Positions 53,780 to 64,000 are shown, numbered from the stretch's first letter. The stretch: DNA of 64,000 bases from CAVXTF01 sp963701375 (GCA_963701375.1 CAVOZT010000004.1:558001-622000); one strand, 5' to 3'. Notes: a model not told the origin generated them from the letters alone. Numbers and translations are program-made.

Positions 53780-54625
53780 GTGGTCGGCGCCGGCTCCGTG
53801 CTCGTTCTCGGTGAGCATTCTTTCGACCTGTCGACGCGCGCCGTGATCATGGGGATCCTCAACCGCACGCCCGACTCGTTCTACGACCGTGGCGCCACGT
53901 TCGCGCTCGACGATCTGCTGGCCAAGGCAGAGAAGCTCGTCGCCGACGGCGCCGACGTGCTCGACGTCGGTGGGGTGAAGGCCGGACCGGGGCCCGAGGT
54001 GACCGAGGCCGAGGAGCTCGATCGAGTCGTGGAGACAGTCGCGGTGCTCCACAAGAGCTTTGACGTCCCGATCTCGGTGGACACCTGGAGGGCGACGGTG
54101 GCGCGAGAGTCGTACCGTGCGGGTGCGGTGATCGGAAACGACATAAGCGGTTTCGCCGACCCGGAATACCTTCCTGCGGCCGCAGACGCCGGCGCCTCGG
54201 TGGTCGCGACCCACATCCGGCTCGCGCCGAGAGTGCGCGATCCCGAGCCACTGTACGACGACGTGTCCGCGACCGTGTGCGAATTCCTCGAAGAACGGGC
54301 CGATTCGGCCGTGCGCGCGGGTATCCGTGCCGAGCGGATCATCGTCGACGCCGGCCTCGATCTCGGCAAGACGCCGGCGCAGTCGCTCGAATTGCTCCGC
54401 GCCACCGACCGGCTCAGCGCGCTCGGTTACCCGGTTCTCGTCTCCGCCTCCAACAAGACGTTCCTTGGCGCGGTTCTCGGTCTCGACATCGACCACAGGC
54501 GCGACGCGTCCCTCTCCGCTATCGCGATCGGGATCGCGCTCGGCGGCCGCGTGGTACGCGTGCACGACGTTGCCGGCACGAGGCGGGTGCGTGACACGAT
54601 GGCCGCCGTCTTGCAGGCGGAGTGA
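53780..54625 (+). CDS. Dihydropteroate synthase homologue, FolP2 type
   Basis: 281 residues, GTG 53780. TIM barrel of the pterin-binding family: VIMGILNRTPDSFYDRGATF, ADVLDVGGVKAGPGPEVTEA, VPISVDTWRATVARESYRAG and RVVRVHDVAGTRRVRD. The wording NRTPDSFYD and DVGGVKAGPG matches the mycobacterial FolP2 branch, not the canonical NVTPDSFSDGG. Mycobacterial FolP2 is reported to lack normal DHPS activity, so folate synthesis should not be assumed. The stop is followed by holA (ATG 54628, two bases after the stop). Confidence 0.9.
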   Translation: MVGAGSVLVLGEHSFDLSTRAVIMGILNRTPDSFYDRGATFALDDLLAKAEKLVADGADVLDVGGVKAGPGPEVTEAEELDRVVETVAVLHKSFDVPISVDTWRATVARESYRAGAVIGNDISGFADPEYLPAAADAGASVVATHIRLAPRVRDPEPLYDDVSATVCEFLEERADSAVRAGIRAERIIVDAGLDLGKTPAQSLELLRATDRLSALGYPVLVSASNKTFLGAVLGLDIDHRRDASLSAIAIGIALGGRVVRVHDVAGTRRVRDTMAAVLQAE

Positions 54626-54627
54626 CC

Positions 54628-55656
54628 ATGGCAGCCACCGGCAAGAGTCGCGCCGTCGAGGAGCACGCAGCGGTCCTCGTGCGTGGAGACGACCCGTCGC
54701 TTGTGGCTCAGGCCGTGCGGGACGTCGTCGCCGAGCTCGTTGCCGATCGCGACGCTGCGATGGTCGTGGAGGAGCACACCGAACAAAGCTCGGATGGGTC
54801 TGACGCCGGCGTCATCGTCGACGCGCTCTCGACTCCACCCTTTCTCACCGACCGTCGGGTGGTGGTGGTGCGCGACGCCGGGAGGATCTCGGCCGCTGAA
54901 TCGGCCCGCATAGCTCAGGCGCTGAAGGACCCCGTCCCCGGAGTCGTCCTCGTGGTTGCCGCGGGCGGCGGCACGATCTCCTCGGCGCTTGCGAAGGCGG
55001 TGGAGTCCAAGGGCCGCGTCGTGGACACCAAGGTGGGGACCGGGCGGGCAAGAACACAGTGGGTGGCGGGCAGGCTCCGCGATTCGGCGCTCAAGCTCGA
55101 CCCCGATGCCGCTTCGCGCCTGAGCGAGCACATGGGGGAGGACCTCGGAAGGTTGGATGGCCTTCTAGGTTCACTCGCTTCTGCTTACGGCGAGTCGGCG
55201 ACCGTGACCGCAGATGAGCTCGAGCCTTTTCTCGGAACTGCCGGGGGGGTGGCTCCGTGGGATCTGACCGACGCTTTGGACTCGGGCGACGCGCCGGCGG
55301 CGCTGCGTGCTCTGGAGCGGTTGACGATGGCTTCGGGCAGCGTGCCTCTCGTCGTTCTCGCGACGTTGCACCGCCACTATGGGGCGATGCTGCGCCTCGA
55401 CGGTTCCGCTGCGACGAGCGCGAGCGAGGCGGCCGAGCTCCTCGGGGCCCACGAGTTCGTGGCAAAGAAGGCGCTCGAGCAGTCAAGGCGCCTCGGCTCC
55501 GAGAGGATCGGCCGGGCGATCATGCTGATAGCCGACGCTGATCTGGACCTTCGGGGCCGGACGGGTCTGCCTGACGCGGCAGTTCTCCAGGTCCTCGTCG
55601 CCCGGCTCTGCCGCCTTTCGCCCGGGGTCAGACGCCCCCCGGCCCGACGCCGCTGA
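54628..55656 (+). CDS. holA: DNA polymerase III subunit delta
   Basis: 342 residues from ATG 54628 with GGAG 5 bases upstream; a GTG overlapping the folP2 stop is also possible. HolA fold order: an N-terminal Rossmann-like part (AVLVRGDDPSLVAQAVRDVV, VVVVRDAGRISAAESARIAQ, VVLVVAAGGGTISSALAKAV), the AAA lid (DAASRLSEHMGEDLGRLDGL) and the C-terminal collar domain (PLVVLATLHRHYGAMLRLDG, AHEFVAKKALEQSRRLG, ADADLDLRGRTGLPDAAV). It loads the beta clamp. It has the lower sequence conservation normal for delta subunits. It ends convergent with the DUF2510 gene. Confidence 0.92.
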   Translation: MAATGKSRAVEEHAAVLVRGDDPSLVAQAVRDVVAELVADRDAAMVVEEHTEQSSDGSDAGVIVDALSTPPFLTDRRVVVVRDAGRISAAESARIAQALKDPVPGVVLVVAAGGGTISSALAKAVESKGRVVDTKVGTGRARTQWVAGRLRDSALKLDPDAASRLSEHMGEDLGRLDGLLGSLASAYGESATVTADELEPFLGTAGGVAPWDLTDALDSGDAPAALRALERLTMASGSVPLVVLATLHRHYGAMLRLDGSAATSASEAAELLGAHEFVAKKALEQSRRLGSERIGRAIMLIADADLDLRGRTGLPDAAVLQVLVARLCRLSPGVRRPPARRR

Positions 55657-55660
55657 ATCT

Positions 55661-55963
55661 TCAGGGTAAGAACGGATCCTTCCCACTTTGTTTGTCGTCG
55701 ACCACGTTGTCGGACCAAGCAACGCCGTCGAAGTACCGGGACCGGTGGCGCCCGGTCGGGTCTGGATGCCATCCGGGCCAAAGCGGCAAGTCAGGCGAAA
55801 TGCCTGGTTCGGCTGTGCTCCTCGGGGCAAAAGGCGCTGGATTCAGCGTGGGGAGCTGGAACACCCTCGGTTTCGAGGCGGGTTCGGGATCATTTGACGT
55901 CCCGTCCATCACGACTCTGTGCCGGTGTTCTCCGTGTTTGTGACCTTTTCGCAATCCAGGCAT
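55661..55963 (-). CDS. Small DUF2510 protein
   Basis: 100 residues from ATG 55963, supported by AGGAGG 7 bases upstream; a longer frame to 55999 is unlikely. The DUF2510 signature is near the C-terminus: LPLWPGWHPDPTGRHRSRYF then DGVAWSDNVVDD (PGWxPDPxGxxxxRYxDGxxW). DUF2510 is a short membrane- or surface-associated actinobacterial motif of unknown role, generally fused to transmembrane parts. Here there is no helix, so it is the soluble form. The N-terminus is Lys/His/Arg-rich. Confidence 0.85.
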   Translation of the reverse strand: MPGLRKGHKHGEHRHRVVMDGTSNDPEPASKPRVFQLPTLNPAPFAPRSTAEPGISPDLPLWPGWHPDPTGRHRSRYFDGVAWSDNVVDDKQSGKDPFLP

Positions 55964-56071
55964 AGCCGAACCTCCTGGCCGGACGCCTGTCCTGCGCAAA
56001 GCTTACAGTGACGAAACGCTCTGCGGAGATCGCTCGGTTGGAAGCAGCCGCGAGCTCGCCGTGGGAACGGC

Positions 56072-56344
56072 TCAGTCCGAATCGCTGCTCAGCGCGTTGA
56101 CCCTGCGCATGAGCCGGGACTTGCGGTTGGCAGCCTGGTTCTTGTGGATCGAACCTTTGGCCGCCGCCTTGTCGATGCGCTTGATGGCGAGCCGAAGGAC
56201 GTCGGCCGCGTCCTCGGTGCCCTGCTCCGCTGATTGCAGGGCGCGCTTGGTCCTCGTCCGCATCTCGGATCGAATCGCCTTGTTGCGCAGCCGCCCCTTC
56301 TCGTTCTGGCGGTTGCGCTTTATCTGGCTGCGGATGTTGGCCAC
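56072..56344 (-). CDS. rpsT: 30S ribosomal protein S20
   Basis: 90 residues, GTG start with GAGG a few bases upstream. Typical bS20: ANIRSQIKRNRQNEKGRLRN, KAIRSEMRTRTKRALQS, LRLAIKRIDKAAAKGSIHKN and QAANRKSRLMRRVNAL. It is a basic helical protein that binds 16S rRNA. In most bacteria rpsT is a single-gene transcript near holA, as here. Confidence 0.97.
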   Translation of the reverse strand: MANIRSQIKRNRQNEKGRLRNKAIRSEMRTRTKRALQSAEQGTEDAADVLRLAIKRIDKAAAKGSIHKNQAANRKSRLMRRVNALSSDSD

Positions 56345-56473
56345 GGTTTCCTCGCGCTCTTTTGGACTTGCCGTGCGTCGGATGCCTTCTGAATCCCGAC
56401 TGCGGCGGCCGTGAGACGTTAGCAGGGAGAGGTACTCCCACGAACCCGGCAGACGATCAGCCGGCGGGGAGGA

Positions 56474-57808
56474 TCAGCGGCCCTGGTGCCAGAGGACCGA
56501 GCGCAGCGTCCTCGCCACGATCCGTGCGTCGAGGGACAGGCTCTGGTGCCTCAGGTAGAAGAATTCGTACTGAAGCTTCTCCAAAGCGTCCGAAACAGTC
56601 GCCCCGTAGTCGAACTTCACCTGGGCCCACCCGGTCAGCCCGGGATGCACCAGGTGCCGGACGTCGTAGAACGGGATCTTCTGGCGGAGCTCGTCCACGT
56701 AGGCCGGTTGTTCAGGCCTGGGGCCGACGAAGGAAAGGTCTCCTCGGAGGACGTTGAGCACCTGAGGGAGCTCGTCCAGGTGCGTTCGCCTGAGCCAGCG
56801 GCCTACGCGTCCGACTCGGGGGTCTTCCTGCTCGGTCCATTGAGTTGCCCCCGCCGAGGATCGCATCGTCCTGAACTTGAGGATCGTGAACTCACTCCCG
56901 CCCTTACCGACACGCCGCTGCCGGTAGAGGATGGATCCCCGGTTGCCGAACACGTCGAGCACTGCGACCAAGGGCACAGCCACGACGAGCATCGCCGTCC
57001 CGATGAGCCCGAGAACGACGTCGAAGAACCGCTTGAACCGGGAATAGACAGCAGCGTGCAGTTCCTGGATGTCGAACATGAGCGACATCCGCTCGAGCTC
57101 GCCAAGTGGCAGCTTTCCCAACCACTCCTCGTAGAACAAAGAGAGCGTTCTCACCCTCGTGCCGCCACCGTGCAGGATCGCCACCTGCGCGACGACCGGC
57201 TCGGATGCTTGGGCTTCGCGGTCGAGGACGATCAAAGTCGCCTTTTCGATCCGCGCAGCGTCAGCGATCCGCGCGAGCCCGTCGGCCGCGGCCTCGAGCT
57301 CCGAGATGTCGATGGCGCCGACCAGTGCGGCGGGACGTTCCGGCGCGCGCTCAACATCCGACCGCAATGTCTCTATGTGATCCCTGCGCGCGATCACGAG
57401 AACGCGGTCGCTCACTTCGTCGTGACGCCGTATGTGCTCGCTCGCCACGCCGAGCATCGCGTAACAGGGCACGAGTATCACCACCGCGCCAAACGTCACA
57501 AAGCGCGGGAGTACCCCCGATCCGATCCCCAACTGGATCAGCGAGACGACGACCGCAGCCGTCGCGACTGCGAGGAACGCGGACACCCACGCACCGAGCA
57601 CGGTCCTCGGAAGGTCTGGCAAACCGACTCCGTAGGCCGCCAGCGCGAGCACGACGACGTAGACGGCGTCCCAAGGCCCGCGGCCACCGCTCAGGAATTG
57701 GTAGTTGCCGATCAGATGGGCGTGCAGCTCGCCGAGGCCGACGACGACCCCGAGCGTGACTGCATACACCAGCCAACGCACCGCCCTCTGCACAGCACAT
57801 TGAACCAT
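56474..57808 (-). CDS. Exopolysaccharide polyprenyl glycosylphosphotransferase (WcaJ/WbaP type)
   Basis: 444 residues. The N-terminal half has about four membrane helices (WLVYAVTLGVVVGLGELHAH through FVTFGAVVILVPCYAMLG) and a soluble CoA-binding-like domain. The C-terminal bacterial sugar transferase domain starts SRFKRFFDVVLGLIGTAMLV, with KFRTMRSSAG, LSFVGPRPEQPAYVDEL and HPGLTGWAQVKFDYG. It attaches the first sugar-1-phosphate to the lipid carrier in capsule or exopolysaccharide synthesis at the inner leaflet. The downstream Wzy-like gene points the same way. No Shine-Dalgarno sequence is clear at ATG 57808. Confidence 0.95.
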   Translation of the reverse strand: MVQCAVQRAVRWLVYAVTLGVVVGLGELHAHLIGNYQFLSGGRGPWDAVYVVVLALAAYGVGLPDLPRTVLGAWVSAFLAVATAAVVVSLIQLGIGSGVLPRFVTFGAVVILVPCYAMLGVASEHIRRHDEVSDRVLVIARRDHIETLRSDVERAPERPAALVGAIDISELEAAADGLARIADAARIEKATLIVLDREAQASEPVVAQVAILHGGGTRVRTLSLFYEEWLGKLPLGELERMSLMFDIQELHAAVYSRFKRFFDVVLGLIGTAMLVVAVPLVAVLDVFGNRGSILYRQRRVGKGGSEFTILKFRTMRSSAGATQWTEQEDPRVGRVGRWLRRTHLDELPQVLNVLRGDLSFVGPRPEQPAYVDELRQKIPFYDVRHLVHPGLTGWAQVKFDYGATVSDALEKLQYEFFYLRHQSLSLDARIVARTLRSVLWHQGR

Positions 57809-57900
57809 CCGGGGCCACTCACACCGCGGTTATCGGTTTGCTGTTGTGGCTCCGTTGTGAGTGAAGAAGCTCGGGGACGAGCGACCGCGAACAGGTCCTC

Positions 57901-59823
57901 TCATTTGCTCGAGCATGACGGGGTGAGCTGGCTCAGGCCGATGTGGTGCACGTCGAGCTTGCACTTGCCGTCGTAGAAGTCGCGTATGGATGGTTGTATC
58001 GGCTCCACTTCCAGCGAGAGGGCGAACCAATGTCGTGCCTCGGCGCTCTCTCCCAGTGCCAGCGATGCGACCCCGATCTCGTTGAGTGCGGAGGGCCAGA
58101 AAGGCAGGTAGCTCTGCGCTCGGAGAGCCGACTCCTGTGCGGAACGGAACTCGCCCGCGGCCAACTGGTAGCTCGCCAGCATCACGAGAAGGCTCGAGTT
58201 GGTCGGATCGCGCGACACCGCTACCTCTGCCCATCTGATGGCCGATCCGCGCTCGCCCGGGTGCGCCCCGAGGCTCAGGTAGAAGTACGTCTTGCTCAAC
58301 AGCTCGGCCGGATCGGGCCACGCCGCGAGCAACGTGTTCGCTGTCCTTCCGCTGGCCAGTGCGCTCGAGTCCTGAGCGAGGTTGAACTGGCCCTGCCCGC
58401 GAAGCATCAACCCATCGCCCACGACGAAAAGTGCGCCTGCCACGAGCCCCACGACCGCCGTCACTGCGACGATCGCCCGACCGATTGCCGGCAGGGGTAA
58501 GGGGCCGTCACGCTGATTGGCGGCGCGCGGTCGCGGAGCCTGACCGGCAAGAACCTGATCTGCAACAAGCAGAGGGCCGGCGGCGCCGAGCGCGGCGAAC
58601 GCGACTGGGAACACTGCCGCGTTCAGTGGTTCTGCGAGCTCCGTCGCGATCAGCACGAGCGCGGCCGCGACCAGAGGCCCGCGTGCTGATCGAAGGACGA
58701 CAAAGAGCCACAACAGCAATGCTCCGGCTCCGAGGATCCCCGTGGTGGTCAGGTACTCGACGACGAAGTTGTGCCCGTCGGTGAAGACCTCGCCCGGATT
58801 GGGTCTGACGAAAGACAACGGGAAGAGGGCAGACGTAACGGAACGGAATTGTCCCGGTCCTGCGCCGATGAGCACGTGATGAGCGAAGGCGCGCAAACCC
58901 TCGCGCCAGGCCATGAACCGCTGTCCGAAGGTCTCCTCCGACGTGGAACCCGCTATTCGAGAGATGGAGCCTGACGAATTCGACCAGGCGGCGATCAAAG
59001 AGCCGGTGACGACCCCGGCGACGCTGAGCGCACAGAAAGCAGCCGTCCGGATCACGTCGCTCTTGACCCGGGGACGACCGGGTCGGAGGGTCTGCCAGAT
59101 CGACCATGCGAGGACCGCTGCGATCAACAGGAGCGGCAGACGCTGTCCGCACGCTCCCGCCCCGATCGTCACGGCCGCTACGGGGAGGTACCACTCGCGT
59201 GGCCGATTCTTGAAGCGGCCTACGAGCAGGGCGAGCGCGGCTGCGACCAGAGCACCGAGCTCGAACGGGTTCCCCTGGAGACCGTCGGCCGACGTTCCGC
59301 CGTAGAGGGGGAGGTCAATCCTGTTTAGTCCGACGGTCAGTTGCAGTACGGCGAACATGCTGTTCGCCACCGCCGACAAGATGATGAGCACCGCGAGGAG
59401 CTGTCTCGCTCGTTCGCCGAGAAGCGCGCCGAGCGCCCAGCAACCCGCGAGCCCGGCCACGAACGCCCAACCAGTTCCCTGCTGGTAGAGGCCGACCATC
59501 GCGATGCCGGGCGCAGCGGATACGAGCGCCGAGACGAGGGCGACGACGACGAAGACCAACGCGAGACGAGCGGCGGTGCGCGTGGAACGTGCGGCACCCG
59601 GGCCCTTTCCCAAAGCGAGCAGAACCGCTACCGGCAAGCCGGCCGCTGCGAGCACGGCGAGTACGGCCTCTTTCGGTGCCCAAGGACCCGAGGACCAATC
59701 AGGCAGGACTGCGAACGTCAAAAGCGCGATCCCGATTGCGATGGCGACCTGAGTCGCCGGCATGCGGGCGGCCGGAGGTGCGGGTTCTATCCGGGTCTCC
59801 GGGTCGACGGCGGTGGTCGTCAT
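57901..59823 (-). CDS. O-antigen ligase/Wzy-like membrane protein with TPR tail
   Basis: 640 residues. About 12 membrane helices up to residue 490: TQVAIAIGIALLTFAVLPDW, LALVFVVVALVSALVSAAPG, and MVGLYQQGTGWAFVAGLAGC. The large outer loop FGQRFMAWREGLRAFAHHVL then IGAGPGQFRSV carries the Wzy_C-type signature (R...GxGxGxF). After residue 500 comes a TPR-like helical tail (RWAEVAVSRDPTNSSLLVML, ALNEIGVASLALGESAEARH). It polymerises or ligates lipid-linked glycan on the outer face. It is the first gene of a minus-strand pair with the sugar transferase and is divergent from lepA, 50 bases apart. Confidence 0.9.
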   Translation of the reverse strand: MTTTAVDPETRIEPAPPAARMPATQVAIAIGIALLTFAVLPDWSSGPWAPKEAVLAVLAAAGLPVAVLLALGKGPGAARSTRTAARLALVFVVVALVSALVSAAPGIAMVGLYQQGTGWAFVAGLAGCWALGALLGERARQLLAVLIILSAVANSMFAVLQLTVGLNRIDLPLYGGTSADGLQGNPFELGALVAAALALLVGRFKNRPREWYLPVAAVTIGAGACGQRLPLLLIAAVLAWSIWQTLRPGRPRVKSDVIRTAAFCALSVAGVVTGSLIAAWSNSSGSISRIAGSTSEETFGQRFMAWREGLRAFAHHVLIGAGPGQFRSVTSALFPLSFVRPNPGEVFTDGHNFVVEYLTTTGILGAGALLLWLFVVLRSARGPLVAAALVLIATELAEPLNAAVFPVAFAALGAAGPLLVADQVLAGQAPRPRAANQRDGPLPLPAIGRAIVAVTAVVGLVAGALFVVGDGLMLRGQGQFNLAQDSSALASGRTANTLLAAWPDPAELLSKTYFYLSLGAHPGERGSAIRWAEVAVSRDPTNSSLLVMLASYQLAAGEFRSAQESALRAQSYLPFWPSALNEIGVASLALGESAEARHWFALSLEVEPIQPSIRDFYDGKCKLDVHHIGLSQLTPSCSSK

Positions 59824-59873
59824 GGAGCGCGCCGAGCCTACAGACGCCCTACCCCCAGTACGCTCATCCTGCC

Positions 59874-61661
<1,788 letters not shown>

Positions 61662-61677
61662 CCCGACCTCCCAGCTC

Positions 61678-61694
61678 GGGGGCGTAGGCCCCCC
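61678..61694 (+). terminator. GC-rich hairpin after lepA
   Basis: ggggg (61678-61682) and a following cccccc run (61689-61694) form a short GC stem 17 bases after the lepA stop. No T-tract. Probably the lepA terminator. Confidence 0.45.
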
Positions 61695-61710
61695 TGTAAG
61701 GCCGGGTCAA

Positions 61711-61737
61711 CTGGCACTCGGTAGACTCGAGTGCTAA
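61711..61737 (+). promoter_or_regulatory. CIRCE operator (HrcA binding site)
   Basis: ctggcactc, then 9 bases (ggtagactc), then gagtgctaa. It matches the consensus TTAGCACTC-N9-GAGTGCTAA at 16 of 18 arm positions. It sits 37 bases upstream of hrcA, so hrcA-dnaJ should be autorepressed and heat-inducible. Confidence 0.93.
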
Positions 61738-61773
61738 CCCGCACCGGCCCGGTGCGGTCCCAGTCGGGAAGAG

Positions 61774-62895
61774 ATGGCACAGGATCGCAAGGAGTCGAAC
61801 GGCGGAAGCGCAAGGCGGCAGAAGCGTCGCCAGGAAGAACCACGCCCGGTTCCGGTCGAAGAGCTCGACCCCCGCAAGTCGGCGATCCTGAACGCCGTCG
61901 TAACAGAGCACGTCGAGACCGCCCAGCCCGTCGGTTCGTCTCACGTCTCCATCGGTGTAGGCGTGTCTTCGGCCACGGTGAGAAGCGAGATGTCATCCCT
62001 CGAGCGAGACGGCTTCTTGCTTCAACCCCACACGTCTGCCGGCCGCATTCCGACCGACAGGGGTTACCGGTACTTCGTCGACCATCTTTCGCGTCCAGGT
62101 GTTCTCGGCCCGGTTCAGAACCGGCAGGTGCGGGCCTTCTACGCACACGTTCACGGTGAGGTCGAGGAGATGCTCGAACGGACCAGCCGGTTACTCGCGG
62201 GTCTCACCGACCACGTGTCTGTGGTTGTCGGGCATCGCCACGACACGTCCGCGGTGCGTTCGCTACAGATCGTCGGGATCGCACCCCAGGTCGCGGTCCT
62301 CGTCGCGGTGCTCGCGGACGGTGCCGTCGAGAAGCGCACTCTCGACTTCGCCGAGGAGTTCAGCGCGGACGCCCTTGCGACTGCGACGGCTCACCTGTGC
62401 TCTCATCTCGTGGGTTCGGTGCTCGTGCGCGGCATGTCCGTGCCCGAGACAGGCGACCCGCACGCAGACGAGGTGACCCGCATCGCCCTAGGTGCGCTGT
62501 CGGATCTCGCGGGCGCACGTGAGCCCGAGAACGTGTTCGTCGGTGGAGCATCGAGCATGGCGTCCGCGTTCGACGCGGTCGAGACGGTGCGTTCGGTGCT
62601 TTCAATACTCGAGCAGCAGCTCGTCGTCGTCGAGCTCATCGAGGATGTGCTCGACCGGGGACTGTCCGTCGCCATCGGCGCGGAGCACGGATTCGAACCT
62701 CTGGCAGCGTGCGCCCTCGTGGTCGCCCCGGTCGAGGTGAACGGGGAGGAGCTCGGGACGATCGGTGTGCTCGGGCCGACGAGGATGAACTATCCGAGGG
62801 CGATTGCCGCCGTACGGCTCGTGGGCGACGAGCTGGCCGAACGACTGGGCCGGCACAGGTCCGACGACCTGGAAGGAAGCCACCGTGGCAACTGA
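61774..62895 (+). CDS. hrcA: Heat-inducible transcription repressor HrcA
   Basis: 373 residues, ATG 61774. After a basic, low-complexity lead of about 30 residues, the winged HTH reads LDPRKSAILNAVVTEHVETA, QPVGSSHVSIGVGVSSATVR and SEMSSLERDGFLLQPHTSAG (the SxxTVRxxMxxLExxGxLxxPHTSAGR signature). The effector and dimer part ends in LVGDELAERLGRHR. It binds the CIRCE sequence 37 bases upstream and is stabilised by GroEL in the known model. Its last bases overlap the dnaJ start by 11 bases. Confidence 0.97.
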   Translation: MAQDRKESNGGSARRQKRRQEEPRPVPVEELDPRKSAILNAVVTEHVETAQPVGSSHVSIGVGVSSATVRSEMSSLERDGFLLQPHTSAGRIPTDRGYRYFVDHLSRPGVLGPVQNRQVRAFYAHVHGEVEEMLERTSRLLAGLTDHVSVVVGHRHDTSAVRSLQIVGIAPQVAVLVAVLADGAVEKRTLDFAEEFSADALATATAHLCSHLVGSVLVRGMSVPETGDPHADEVTRIALGALSDLAGAREPENVFVGGASSMASAFDAVETVRSVLSILEQQLVVVELIEDVLDRGLSVAIGAEHGFEPLAACALVVAPVEVNGEELGTIGVLGPTRMNYPRAIAAVRLVGDELAERLGRHRSDDLEGSHRGN

Positions 62896-63994
62896 TTACT
62901 ACGCGCTTCTCGGCGTGGGCCATGACGCGTCGGAAGACGAGTTGAAGAGGGCGTACCGCCAGCGCGCCCGCGAACTTCACCCGGACTCCACCGGCGGGGA
63001 CCCGGAAGCGGAACGCATCTTCAAAGAGACGTCGCTCGCATACGAGGTGCTTCGCGATCCGGAGCGCAGGCGCCGCTACGACATGTTCGGGCCCGACGGG
63101 GTGGATGCCTCGGCCCAGAACATGGGGGACGTGTTCGGCGGTGACCTCGGCGATCTGCTCGGAGCGTTCTTCGGAGGCGGATCCCGGCCGCGTCAGCGCA
63201 ACGGTCCGGCCCGGGGGTCCGACGCCGAGACGGTACTCAACCTCAGCTTTCGCGATGCGGCCTTCGGAGTCTCCAAGGAGATGACGGTGGACACCCAGGT
63301 CTCGTGCTCTACCTGCGAGGGCAGCGGTGCTAGGCCGGGGACGACAGCGACCCGTTGCGACGCATGTGGCGGAGCGGGTGAGGTCCGCCGGGTACGACAG
63401 TCGATTCTCGGCCAGGTCGTCACCGCGTTTCCGTGCAACCGGTGCGGCGGCCACGGGGAGGTCGTCACCAGTCCGTGCCAGGACTGCGCCGGCGAGGGGC
63501 GGCGGTCGGAAGTGAAGACCTTTACAGTCGACATCCCGGCGGGTGTCGACCATGGTTCGACTCTTCGCCTCGGAGGAAGAGGATCGGCGGGAACGAGGGG
63601 CGGACCTTCGGGCGACCTCTATGTCCACCTGGCGGTGGCGCCCGACGACAGGTTCGAGCGCCAAGGCGACGACGTGGTGGTCACCGTTCCGATCCCGTTC
63701 TCCCAAGCTGTTCTCGGTGCCTCGGTGACAATCGAGACGCTCGACGGTGACGAGGAGATCGAGCTACCCGCCGGAACCCCGACGGGCCACGTGGTGCGGC
63801 TACGCGGGCGGGGGATCCCTCATGTGAGAGGCCGGGGGCGCGGAGAGTTGAGGGTTCAGTTCGTCGTGGTCACCCCGACTGATCTGACCAAGGAGCAGGA
63901 GGAGCTGCTTCGGCAGTTCGCTTCTGAGCGAGGAGAGCAGGTCGCGCCGCCGGGCGAAGGGTTCTTCTCCAAGCTCCGTTCCGCCTTCGGCTGA
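62885..63994 (+). CDS. dnaJ: Chaperone protein DnaJ
   Basis: 369 residues from GTG 62885 (AAGGAAG 6 bases upstream), overlapping the hrcA stop. J domain: DYYALLGVGHDASEDELKRA, and YRQRARELHPDSTGG with the HPD motif. A Gly/Phe-rich region follows (VFGGDLGDLLGAFFGGGS). Four CxxCxGxG zinc repeats: CSTCEGSG, CDACGGAG, CNRCGGHG and CQDCAGEG. Both C-terminal substrate domains end EGFFSKLRSAFG. It is full length and type I. It stimulates DnaK ATPase. No dnaK or grpE gene lies in the window, so this is a stand-alone HrcA-DnaJ operon. Confidence 0.98.
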   Translation: MATDYYALLGVGHDASEDELKRAYRQRARELHPDSTGGDPEAERIFKETSLAYEVLRDPERRRRYDMFGPDGVDASAQNMGDVFGGDLGDLLGAFFGGGSRPRQRNGPARGSDAETVLNLSFRDAAFGVSKEMTVDTQVSCSTCEGSGARPGTTATRCDACGGAGEVRRVRQSILGQVVTAFPCNRCGGHGEVVTSPCQDCAGEGRRSEVKTFTVDIPAGVDHGSTLRLGGRGSAGTRGGPSGDLYVHLAVAPDDRFERQGDDVVVTVPIPFSQAVLGASVTIETLDGDEEIELPAGTPTGHVVRLRGRGIPHVRGRGRGELRVQFVVVTPTDLTKEQEELLRQFASERGEQVAPPGEGFFSKLRSAFG

Positions 63995-64000
63995 CCGGAT

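Noticed and set aside
53447..54565. 372-codon minus-strand frame
   Set aside because: Antisense to the thioredoxin and folP2 genes.
56486..57976. 496-codon plus-strand frame
   Set aside because: Shadow of the sugar transferase; His/Arg/Pro-rich without domains.
59589..59873. N-terminal extension of lepA
   Set aside because: Overlaps the divergent Wzy-like gene; LepA homology starts at GTG 59874.

Overview
The window is high-GC DNA with actinobacterial coding style: many GTG starts, AGGAGG-type ribosome sites alongside probable leaderless starts, Thr/Pro-rich lipoproteins, a FolP2-type dihydropteroate synthase homologue, an F420-type LLM oxidoreductase, and PAC2, DUF1707 and DUF2510 proteins. 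It fits an uncultured Actinomycetota, and an Acidimicrobiia-like lineage is my best guess from style and gene content, not from any marker search. There is no rRNA and no CRISPR array; one tRNA, tRNA-Ala(GGC), was found.

The window falls into three zones. (1) About 1-29.7 kb is accessory, low-density DNA: beta-propeller and beta-helix surface proteins, lipoproteins, a GH78 rhamnosidase, small enzymes (cupin, SMP-30, MBL hydrolase, TauD, VOC proteins, GNAT, dodecin), a solitary TIR-like nucleotide-binding effector, an RCC1-repeat secreted protein and a large orphan protein. Decayed genes are scattered among them: two tyrosine-recombinase fragments, an acyl-CoA-dehydrogenase-like fragment, a methyltransferase, a cold-shock-like and an NTF2-like fragment. 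Several otherwise good genes carry single frame breaks (PAS, DUF1990, the orphan protein).

(2) 29,765-39,714 is a genomic island. A perfect 63-bp direct repeat lies at both ends, and the right copy overlaps the 3' half of the intact tRNA-Ala gene, as expected for integration into a tRNA. Next to the right repeat is a tyrosine-recombinase C-terminal remnant. The cargo is a LAL-type LuxR regulator (one frame break), a DUF302-MFS exporter operon divergent from a DUF302-SDR operon, an alpha/beta hydrolase of the haloperoxidase type, and an aquaporin. The two DUF302 paralogues face away from each other across about 300 bp. A regulated stress or detoxification cassette is inferred, not shown.

(3) 39.8-64 kb is a dense, clean, core-like chromosome with no frame breaks found: DinB, a PknB-like kinase, MarR plus a DHA2 exporter, DoxX-like, amidohydrolase, leuS, LLM oxidoreductase, phosphotransferase-PAC2, thioredoxin-TPR (CnoX-like), folP2-holA, rpsT, a polysaccharide pair (sugar transferase and O-antigen ligase/polymerase), lepA, then a CIRCE operator ahead of hrcA-dnaJ. 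The contrast in frame integrity between zones 1-2 and zone 3 is itself informative: it means real decay in accessory DNA, or uneven assembly quality.
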